Source of the DNA: Scomber scombrus
Taxonomy: Eukaryota > Chordata > Actinopteri > Scombriformes > Scombridae
Direction of reading: 5' to 3'
Length of the DNA: 64,000 bases
NCBI RefSeq assembly: GCF_963691925.1
Contig: NC_084989.1
Coordinates: 22,575,997-22,639,996 of the forward strand
How positions within the stretch are numbered: position 1 is the first letter of the stretch; each line of letters opens with the position of its first letter. The notes beneath the pieces were generated by a model. It saw nothing but the letters and a program-made list of their open reading frames with translations. It was not told where the DNA came from and searched no databases. Made by a program: the position numbers and the translations under genes. This document shows, one piece after another, positions 56,942 to 64,000 of this stretch.

Positions 56942-58849
56942 GCATAATTTCATAATTATATTTACATTTTGGCACATTTGTTGTTGCCACGGTTCGTGAC
57001 TCATAACGTTACTGGAGTCGGCTGTCTGTCAGCGGTGTTGGAAAATAAGCTAAAATGTGTTATCAGTTTATTTTTAACATTGTGATCTCATGATTCAGAT
57101 ATTACTGCAGATATGTGCTGTAAACATAGTGTCAGCGTTTTGCTTATTATTAGCCTGCCAACTCAAATAACTAACGAGCATGTTAAACTACTGGTAGGTT
57201 TTGCTGACTAATAAAGTTAAATTTACCACTTTGATTCATTTTTAAATCAGTTACAATAAGTTTGTATAGCTGGCGATCCTTAAAGTAACAAATCACCATC
57301 TGAACTAACACTAGTTACATAACTTTGGCACGATAATGCAAGAAATTTGAGGGTTTAATCCAGGTATACAATTTAAAGAAAAACATATCTCTGCTCCCAT
57401 GACGGAATAAAAGTGTGTGGGTTAAAACCTGTCTGTGGTACAAGTTGTTATATTAAGCTAATCTTCGGATTTCTCTCACATCTGTGTTTTTCCTGCCACA
57501 ACAAGTCAAAAAAGTCTGCTGTGAACCAAGTCTATATTACAAGCTTTTGTATTACTAAGGCAGCATGTTAATATGTGTTTAAGTCACACTAATGTAATAT
57601 CCATATTGTGGAATTGGATTGGATGGATGTATTGGGCAACAATCAAGTTTTGGCACCTTTTCTCGTAGATGGAAGCTCTTCTTTAAAAGTCAAATCTCTC
57701 ATTTGTGCACGATGTGGTATTGTGTAAATTAATGACACACAGGTGCAGAGTTGGCCAACCGTGTGCTTCCTCGCGTGCTTATTGTTAATTCACTGACCGA
57801 GTGTTTGATCTGATGAGTTACCTTTTACTAACCTTTTGAATCGTTAAAGTCTCTGCACGGCTTTGGACAAACCCACTCAGCTGATTGTAATTACTGTGGC
57901 TGATTAGACCTGTTCTCAGGACTGTGAGGTGTGCACAGACTGTGTTAAACTGACCCCCCACCCCCCACCCCCCCCTCATTGACTCCTTATAGCTTTATTA
58001 CACCGGTCAGAGCAAACTAATTACACCTTTTAACACTCTTATTAACACAAATTGAAATGAATATAGACAAATGCATGCACGTATAGGTTGCTTTGTTCCT
58101 AATGACACAAGGAAAAGAGGAGATGCACAAATAAAGACACTAAAGGGCACAAAGAACATGAGGACTGGCAGGTACTTTTGGCTGCAGTGACTTTTAAGCT
58201 TGTCGCTGTTCCTCAGGCTGACATGTCCTTAAAAATAAGGAATAAAGTGACATGATGCATGCATAACCAAAGAGTCTTGAATACAAAACAATAGTGGAAT
58301 GCTTACATCACCGATAAGGGGCAGTCATAATAAGGACATGGTCAATATATTTACATGTAATTCAATGTAAATACATTGACAAGTTGAACCATCTGACATA
58401 TTAAACATAATTTAATTGCATGTATTATAAATATATGTTTTCTAAAAGTTTGGTAATCATGATCTTGCCCTGTGTTCACCTGGTTCAACTTCTGACAAAT
58501 GAATTTGCTGATTCATGCATATATTATCATTTTTGTAGGTTCTTTGTAAGCATGTAAGTATCTCACTATTTTGGTTGTAACAGGATCATCTTGTCAATTC
58601 CTCCCTTTTGCCTTCGTTTTTTTCTTTCAGACCTCTAAATGCTGCCTTCATGTAACTTTTTCTTTTTATTCTTCGTGCCTGAGGTTTTGCACACATTGAG
58701 CAGATTAAGTACTTAAACGTTCAAGCATCAAACAGTTCACCTGTTTTATTACCATTGATACATTTTTATGTAGTTTTTTAATTAGATTCCTCTGTGGATT
58801 CCTGACTAATGACCCTTTCTTTTTTCCCTTCAGTCTCAGGACCAGTATC
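56942..58849. other. Unassigned AT-rich sequence before the retrotransposon
   Basis: No exon, RNA gene or repeat family recognised other than a C-rich tract at 57953-57977. Confidence 0.5.
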
Positions 58850-59438
58850 TGTCAGTATCGTTGCATGTTCATTGACACTTGCTGGACATTTTGTGTGTTG
58901 CAGCCATGTGCTTTTGTTTGTTTGTTTTGGGTAATGACTCCGCCCTCACCTGTCATGCTTCCATGTGGTCATTGTCGGCCATTTTGTGCTCACCTGTACT
59001 CCGTTAACTCCTAATGATTAGGCCTACTTATTCTGTGCTCTGTCAGCCCCAGTTTGTCAGATTGTCCCAGTCTTTTGTTCTGAGCACATCTACCGTTGTT
59101 ACCTGCTTTTCCTGTCTGCCAACCTGCTTGTTTGTACTCTGCCTGTGAACCTGGTTTTTGGATTTTGCCTGCCGATTTGGATTATCTGCCTGTTTGGATT
59201 GCTTATTTGGACCTGACCCTTGCCTGCCTCTAGACCACTCTTTGGACTGCCCTCTAGTTTGTCAGCTCTTTTCCTGTTTCAGTTTTGTGGCCAAGAGCCT
59301 GCATTTTTGTTGAGTTTTTTCACCGTTTGACGGGACATTCTTTGTTGGAGTTGTTTTTTTGACTTTTTCTGTTCAATTAAAAACTCTTGAATTTGGAACT
59401 TTCTGCATTTGGGTCCGAACTTTCTACAAAACCTGACA
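58850..59438 (+). repeat. 5' LTR
   Basis: Starts TGTCAG at the point where identity with 63739 onward begins. The end is placed at CTGACA (59433-59438), the exact inverted repeat of TGTCAG, giving 589 bp. An AATTAAA polyadenylation-like signal lies near 59375. The end is inferred from the inverted repeat because the 3' LTR end is not in the window. Confidence 0.8.
59025..59065 (+). promoter_or_regulatory. Putative LTR core promoter and transcript start
   Basis: A TACTTATTC TATA-like element at 59025-59033 lies about 25-30 bp before GTCAGATTGT (59056-59065). That decamer is the reverse complement of ACAATCTGAC just after the LTR. In Tf1-type self-priming the first bases of the RNA pair with this site, which would place the start near 59055. 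Inferred from spacing and complementarity only. Confidence 0.5.
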
Positions 59439-59440
59439 TT

Positions 59441-59450
59441 ACAATCTGAC
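59441..59450 (+). other. Primer-binding site, self-priming type
   Basis: ACAATCTGAC begins two bases after the inferred LTR end and is exactly complementary to LTR bases 59056-59065. I see no obvious match to a common tRNA 3' end starting TGG here. This fits self-priming as known for the fission yeast element Tf1. Confidence 0.6.
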
Positions 59451-59456
59451 CAGATA

Positions 59457-60398
59457 ATGGACCCAGCAGAAATAAGTAAGGTTCTTGATCGGCATGGAGC
59501 AATGCTGGGGAAACACCAGGCACAAATTGAGTTTGTTTCCAGGACGTTGGAGGCAGCTACAGCAAGTGTGACTGACCTTGCTGCTAGGGTGCAACAGCTC
59601 CAGTTAGCCTCCTCAGTACCACCTCCTCCAGCTGCTCCAGCCCGAGAACCTCGCCTGCCTCCACCTGAGACTTACTCAGGAGATCCAGGATCCTGTCAGT
59701 CATTCCTAGCTCAGTGTGAGCTGATTTTTGGACTACAGCCATTGACTTTTCCTTCCGATCATTCTAAGGTTGCCTACGTCATCACCCAGTTGTCTGGAAG
59801 AGCTCGTGAGTGGGGAACGGCCATCTGGAGCAACCAGGTGGCGATCCAGGATGACTTCCCTCAATTCACTGGTGAAATGAAGAAGGTCTTCGATCGCTCT
59901 AAACAGGGTAGGGAGGCTGCTCGTGAGATCCTTAACCTTCGTCAAGGCCGCAGGTCAGTGTCCGACTTTGCAATAGAATTCCGGACTCTGGCGTCCTCTA
60001 CTGGTTGGAACCTGGAAGCTCTGTATGATACGTTTTTCAATGGACTTTCTGAAGGGATTAAGGATGAACTCATTCCCCGCGATTTGCCTTCATCTTTTGA
60101 TGGCTTGGTGGATGTGGCTATCCGTGTGGACACTCGGCTAGGTCAGCTTCATCAGTTGAAGACAACCAGTAGTTCTCAGCGGACTGAGCTTCGTCGAGGG
60201 TCCAGTTCTCCTCTTCAGGTCCTTGAGGGGGGATCAAGGTCGTCCACTCCGGTTCCTCCAGAGCCAATGAAGATAGACCGGACTAGTCTTTCACCAGCTG
60301 AGAGACAGCGAAGGCTGGAGTCTCGTGCCTGTCTGTACTGTGGTCAGCGTGGCCATTTTGTTTCAACCTGTCCTGTAAAAGACAATGCTCACCAGTGA
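59457..60398 (+). CDS. gag: Retrotransposon Gag protein with CCHC zinc knuckle
   Basis: Gag forms the nucleocapsid-like particle and packages element RNA. The frame is open from 59409, but the first ATG is at 59457 (MDPAEISKVLDRHG), giving 313 residues. The N-terminal part has a likely coiled coil (about residues 8-50), then a proline-rich linker (VPPPPAAPAREPRLPPPE). The capsid-like core follows, with YSGDPGSCQSFLAQCELIF and a later REWGTAIW. The zinc knuckle C-x2-C-x4-H-x4-C lies at C292, C295, H300 and C305. This arrangement resembles Sushi Gag and its domesticated mammalian descendants (PEG10, RTL/Mart genes). It ends 8 residues after the knuckle, and pol overlaps in the -1 frame. Confidence 0.93.
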   Translation: MDPAEISKVLDRHGAMLGKHQAQIEFVSRTLEAATASVTDLAARVQQLQLASSVPPPPAAPAREPRLPPPETYSGDPGSCQSFLAQCELIFGLQPLTFPSDHSKVAYVITQLSGRAREWGTAIWSNQVAIQDDFPQFTGEMKKVFDRSKQGREAAREILNLRQGRRSVSDFAIEFRTLASSTGWNLEALYDTFFNGLSEGIKDELIPRDLPSSFDGLVDVAIRVDTRLGQLHQLKTTSSSQRTELRRGSSSPLQVLEGGSRSSTPVPPEPMKIDRTSLSPAERQRRLESRACLYCGQRGHFVSTCPVKDNAHQ

Positions 60399-63300
60399 GG
60401 CGGGGAGTACTGGTGAGCGCAATTCCCTCAAGGATCTCCCCATCCCTTCGCACTGTTCTGCAAGCAACTGTGATGTGGAGGAGCCATCATCACACCACCT
60501 CCGTCCTCATTGACTCTGGAGCTGAAGAGAGCTTCATTGACGTATCACTGGCCACCAGATGGGGAGTTCCAGTAACCACCCTGCAAGTGCCATTGACTGC
60601 CTCAGCGCTAAACGGGACCTGTTTCGCCAAGGTAACCCATATCTCATCCCCGGTGAGTTTGATGCTCTCTGGTAATCACACTGAGGAGATTGCTCTTTAT
60701 GTTATTGATTCACCACAGATTCCCATAGTTCTTGGTCACCCTTGGTTAGTCAAACACAACCCGCACATTGATTGGGAGAAGAATTCTATTTTGGGCTGGA
60801 GCCCATTCTGTCATTCCCAGTGTCTGAGGTCTGCCCTTAACCGGTTCCCTGTTTTTCCTGAGCTACCTGAGGAGTTTCCAGACCTGTCAAGAGTTCCGGA
60901 GGAATACCTAGACCTGAGACCCGTCTTCAGCAAGTCCAGGGCAACTTCTCTACCACCTCATCGTCCATATGATTGCTCTATAGAGTTGCTTCCTGGAGCT
61001 TGTCCGCCTCGAGGTCGTCTGTACTCTCTGGCGCCCCCTGAGAGAATGGCCATGAACAAGTACATTGAGGACTCCCTAGCAGCAGGTATTATCCGTCCCT
61101 CGTCCTCTCCAGCAGGGGCAGGGTTTTTCTTTGTGGACAAGAAGGATAGATCATTAAGACCTTGCATTGATTACCGGGGCCTCAATGATATTACGGTTAA
61201 GAACAGATATCCTCTTCCCTTGATGTCCTCAGCCTTTGAACTGTTACAGGGTGCCACAGTGTTTTCTAAATTGGACCTTCGTAATGCCTATCATTTGGTG
61301 AGAATCAGGGAGGGAGATGAGTGGAAGACGGCATTTAATACACCCACAGGGCACTACGAATACCTTGTAATGCCGTTTGGACTGACCAACGCCCCAGCTG
61401 TGTTCCAGACTTTGGTCAATGATGTACTGCGGGATATGATAAACAAATTTGTTTTTGTTTATTTGGACGATATTCTGATTTTTTCCAAGTCCCTTCGTGA
61501 CCATGTCCATCATGTCCGATTAGTTCTTCAGCGGTTACTAGAGAACCAACTTTATGTAAAGGCTGAGAAATGTGAGTTCCATCAACGCTCCACATCGTTT
61601 TTGGGCTTTGTCGTCTCTGAAGGTGGTGTTGGGATGGACTCCTCTAAGATCAAGGCAGTCATTGATTGGCCTACCCCTCAGTCCCGCAAGGATCTGCAGA
61701 AGTTTCTGGGTTTTGCAAATTTTTACAGACGGTTCATTCGTAACTATAGTTCTCTTGCCTCTCCTCTAACTGCTCTGACATCCTCCTCTGTCAGGTTTTT
61801 CTGGTCGGAAGTGGCGGAGAAGGCGTTCCAACAACTGAAGAAGCGTTTCACCTCTTCTCCCATTCTGGTTATGCCAGATCCTTCGTGTCAGTTCATTGTT
61901 GAGGTGGATGCCTCTGAGGTAGGGGCTGGGGCTGTCCTGTCCCAGAGGTCCAAGGAGGACAGTAAGCTGCACCCATGTGCCTTTTTCTCCCACAAGTTAA
62001 CGCCTGCTGAGAGAAACTACGATGTCGGGGACCGGGAACTTCTGGCGGTCAAACTCGCTCTGGAGGAGTGGCGTCATTGGCTAGAGGGCGCTGAGGTTCC
62101 TTTTCTTGTGTGGACGGACCATAGGAACCTGGAGTATTTGAAGTCTGCCAAACGACTCAACGCACGCCAGGCCAGGTGGTCTCTTTTTTTTAGTCGGTTC
62201 AATTTTACCTTGTCTTTCCGTCCTGGGTCCAAGAATGCTAAACCTGACTCTCTTTCTCGACAGTTTAGTGCTCCAGATGCTGCCCCTGCCCCTAACACCA
62301 TTTTGCCTTCTCACTGTTTAGTGGGTGCAGTTTCTTGGCATATAGTCTCTGTGGTTCGCAGTGCCCAGCAACAGGAGGCTTGCCCAGCTGGTTGCCCCCC
62401 TAACCGCCTGTTTGTCCCCAGTTCTGTCCGTCCTCAGGTTTTGGAGTGGGGTCACTGCTCCCGACTGACCTGCCATGCCGGGGTTAGGAGGACTATGGCA
62501 TTTCTCCGTCAACAGTTTTGGTGGCCCCGAATGGTTGCAGATGTCCAAGCCTTCATTGCTGCCTGTCAGATTTGCGCCCAAAACAAGAGCTCAAATCAGC
62601 CACCTGTCGGACTCCTCCAGCCGCTCCCGGTACCCAGACGACCATGGTCCCACATAGCCTTGGATTTTGTGACTGGCCTCCCGCCTTCTGATGGTAACTC
62701 TGCTGTCCTGACTATTGTTGATCGGTTCTCCAAGTGTGTGCACTTTGTCCCTCTGCCTAAACTCCCTTCTGCCAAGGAGACAGCTTCTCTCATGGTTAAC
62801 CATGTCTTTAGGATCCATGGAATGCCTTTTGACATGGTGTCTGACCGAGGTCCTCAATTTGTGTCCTCGTTTTGGAAGGAGTTCTGTAGGCTTATTGGAG
62901 CCACCGCCAGCCTCTCTTCAGGATTCCATCCTCAGACCAACGGCCAGACAGAGCGGGCCAACCAGGACCTTGAAAGGGTTCTTAGGTGCCTGGCGTCCCA
63001 GAATCCCACATCCTGGAGTCGGCATTTGGCATGGGCTGAGTATGCCCACAATTCTCTCCCTGTTGCATCTACGGGTCTCTCCCCTTTTCAATGTTGCCTT
63101 GGCTACCAACCACCTCTCTTTTCTTCCCAGGAACTTGAGGCATCGGTTCCATCGGTCCAGGCGTTTGTCCGGCGGTGCAAGGCGACGTGGAGACGTGCTC
63201 GAGCCTCTCTGTTGCGTTCGGGTGCCCAGGTCAAGCGGTTGGCAGACCGCCGAAGGGTCAAGGCCCCCCACTACAGGAGCGGTCAGAGGGTTTGGCTCTC

Positions 63301-63727
63301 TACCAAGGACCTACCTCTCCGAGTGGACTCACGTAAGCTGGCTCCCCGCTTCATTGGGCCCTATGTCATCGAACGGGTCTTGGGCAGATCTGTAGTCCGG
63401 TTGCGCCTGCCCCTCTCACTTCGCCGAGTCCATCCCACCTTCCATGTGTCCCGGGTCAAACCTGTCTGTCACAGTCCTCTGTCTCCCCCGGCTGTGCCCC
63501 GCCCTCCCCCCCGGCTCGTTGATGGGGGTCCTGTCTACACTGTCGAGAAGCTGATGGATGTTCGCCGGCGTGGGCGTGGTCTCCAGTTTTTGGTTGACTG
63601 GACAGGGTATGGGCCAGAGGAGCGGATGTGGGTTCCCGCCCGCCACATTGTGGATAAGACACTCATTAGAGACTTTCGCCAGCAACACCCACGCCATCCT
63701 GCCTTGACGCCGAGAGGCGTTCGTTGA
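60302..63727 (+). CDS. pol: Retrotransposon Pol polyprotein (PR-RT-RH-IN-chromodomain)
   Basis: The pol frame is open from 60302, just after a TGA at 60299-60301. It overlaps the end of gag by about 97 nt and is in the -1 frame, so expression by frameshifting is likely. Residues below are counted from 60395. The protease has DSGA at 40-43. Reverse transcriptase has YLDD at 356-359, with VMPFGLTNAPAVFQ before it. RNase H starts with VDAS (D505) and includes WTDHRNLEYL. Integrase has an HH-CC zinc finger ending CQIC, then D757, D817 and E853 with exactly 35 residues between the last two. A C-terminal chromodomain (from about 1047 to 1098) has EKLMDVRR, FLVDWTGY and MWVPARHI. All catalytic residues are present and no stop interrupts the frame. 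The TGA is at 63725-63727, overlapping the polypurine tract. Confidence 0.95.
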   Translation, partial: ETAKAGVSCLSVLWSAWPFCFNLSCKRQCSPVRRGVLVSAIPSRISPSLRTVLQATVMWRSHHHTTSVLIDSGAEESFIDVSLATRWGVPVTTLQVPLTASALNGTCFAKVTHISSPVSLMLSGNHTEEIALYVIDSPQIPIVLGHPWLVKHNPHIDWEKNSILGWSPFCHSQCLRSALNRFPVFPELPEEFPDLSRVPEEYLDLRPVFSKSRATSLPPHRPYDCSIELLPGACPPRGRLYSLAPPERMAMNKYIEDSLAAGIIRPSSSPAGAGFFFVDKKDRSLRPCIDYRGLNDITVKNRYPLPLMSSAFELLQGATVFSKLDLRNAYHLVRIREGDEWKTAFNTPTGHYEYLVMPFGLTNAPAVFQTLVNDVLRDMINKFVFVYLDDILIFSKSLRDHVHHVRLVLQRLLENQLYVKAEKCEFHQRSTSFLGFVVSEGGVGMDSSKIKAVIDWPTPQSRKDLQKFLGFANFYRRFIRNYSSLASPLTALTSSSVRFFWSEVAEKAFQQLKKRFTSSPILVMPDPSCQFIVEVDASEVGAGAVLSQRSKEDSKLHPCAFFSHKLTPAERNYDVGDRELLAVKLALEEWRHWLEGAEVPFLVWTDHRNLEYLKSAKRLNARQARWSLFFSRFNFTLSFRPGSKNAKPDSLSRQFSAPDAAPAPNTILPSHCLVGAVSWHIVSVVRSAQQQEACPAGCPPNRLFVPSSVRPQVLEWGHCSRLTCHAGVRRTMAFLRQQFWWPRMVADVQAFIAACQICAQNKSSNQPPVGLLQPLPVPRRPWSHIALDFVTGLPPSDGNSAVLTIVDRFSKCVHFVPLPKLPSAKETASLMVNHVFRIHGMPFDMVSDRGPQFVSSFWKEFCRLIGATASLSSGFHPQTNGQTERANQDLERVLRCLASQNPTSWSRHLAWAEYAHNSLPVASTGLSPFQCCLGYQPPLFSSQELEASVPSVQAFVRRCKATWRRARASLLRSGAQVKRLADRRRVKAPHYRSGQRVWLSTKDLPLRVDSRKLAPRFIGPYVIERVLGRSVVRLRLPLSLRRVHPTFHVSRVKPVCHSPLSPPAVPRPPPRLVDGGPVYTVEKLMDVRRRGRGLQFLVDWTGYGPEERMWVPARHIVDKTLIRDFRQQHPRHPALTPRGVR

Positions 63728-63738
63728 GGGGGGGGTAG
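63726..63738 (+). other. Polypurine tract
   Basis: GAGGGGGGGGTAG directly precedes the 3' LTR. This is the expected plus-strand primer for reverse transcription. Confidence 0.85.
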
Positions 63739-64000
63739 TGTCAGTATCGTTGCATGTTCATTGACACTTGCTGGACATTTTGTGTGTTGCAGCCATGTGC
63801 TTTTGTTTGTTTGTTTTGGGTAATGACTCCGCCCTCACCTGTCATGCTTCCATGTGGTCATTGTCGGCCATTTTGTGCTCACCTGTACTCCGTTAACTCC
63901 TAATGATTAGGCCTACTTATTCTGTGCTCTGTCAGCCCCAGTTTGTCAGATTGTCCCAGTCTTTTGTTCTGAGCACATCTACCGTTGTTACCTGCTTTTC
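63739..64000 (+). repeat. 3' LTR (first 262 bp, truncated by window)
   Basis: Starts TGTCAGTATCG and reads the same as 58850-59111 over all 262 visible bases by eye. Confidence 0.92.

Larger units (their letters stand above)
50340..58849 (-). other. plxdc2: plxdc2 upstream intron or region left of the retrotransposon
   Basis: Upstream of the first visible exon in transcript sense. It holds four TTAA/GGAA elements (O, P, Q, R) to 55.04 kb. After that come older repeats (55446-56941) and AT-rich sequence to the LTR at 58850. A C-rich run lies at 57953-57977. No signal-peptide exon was recognised. Confidence 0.6.
58850..64000 (+). mobile_element. Chromovirus (Ty3/gypsy, Tf1/sushi-like) LTR retrotransposon, 3' LTR cut by window end
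   Basis: Layout: 5' LTR (58850-59438), primer-binding region, gag (59457-60398), pol in the -1 frame (to 63727), polypurine tract (63726-63738) and the start of the 3' LTR (63739 on). The C-terminal chromodomain and the D,D-35-E integrase define a chromovirus. Gag and pol are open throughout, and the visible parts of the two LTRs read as identical. The element is therefore a very recent and possibly active insertion, transcribed opposite to plxdc2. The right LTR end and target duplication lie beyond the window. Confidence 0.93.

Noticed and set aside
60958..63697. Minus-strand and alternate-frame ORFs of 60-226 codons opposite or within pol.
   Set aside because: Shadows of the intact pol frame; no independent motifs.

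Overview
The window looks like teleost fish DNA. It carries six coding exons of a vertebrate gene on the minus strand, several repeat families typical of ray-finned fish, and a Tf1/sushi-group chromovirus retrotransposon, a group well represented in fish. There is no bacterial-style gene content. Apart from the retrotransposon, nearly all long open frames are artefacts of purine/pyrimidine tandem repeats.

The host gene is plxdc2 (plexin domain-containing protein 2), running right to left from about 50.3 kb to the left edge. Six exons were placed at 50116-50339, 34326-34395, 16025-16147, 10437-10555, 8415-8514 and 923-1018. All have canonical splice sites and five of the junctions are phase-compatible. 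The exon expected between the first two (about 49 codons in human PLXDC2) was not found; a 200-N assembly gap at 37082-37281 lies in that interval. The signal-peptide exon and the PSI, transmembrane and cytoplasmic exons lie outside the window or were not recognised.

Between 14.1 and 55.1 kb the introns are filled with 26 polypurine/polypyrimidine arrays, together about 17 kb. Eighteen are carried by one element: a TTAA-flanked, piggyBac-like non-autonomous unit. Its left end reads CCCTCCTGTTGTCCTCGAG and its right end, reverse-complemented, reads CCTTTGTGTCGTCCTCCCGG. Its interior is a GGAA-type array of 0.3-0.8 kb. The copies occur in both orientations. The right end contains an inverted repeat GGTCA-N3-TGACC, the core of an oestrogen response element, and eleven copies keep it perfect. 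Eight further arrays lack these ends; several share internal sequence signatures with the element, and some are bounded by direct repeats of unique DNA, which suggests slippage, unequal exchange or conversion.

The right part (58850-64000) holds a nearly complete chromovirus on the plus strand. It has a 5' LTR, gag with a zinc knuckle, a pol frame in -1 (protease, reverse transcriptase, RNase H, integrase, chromodomain), a polypurine tract, and a 3' LTR cut by the window end. The 262 bp of 3' LTR visible read as identical to the 5' LTR, so the insertion is very young. A 10-nt match between the LTR and the region just after it points to Tf1-like self-priming. The left 14 kb and 55.1-58.8 kb are ordinary intronic or upstream DNA with a few older short transposon relics.
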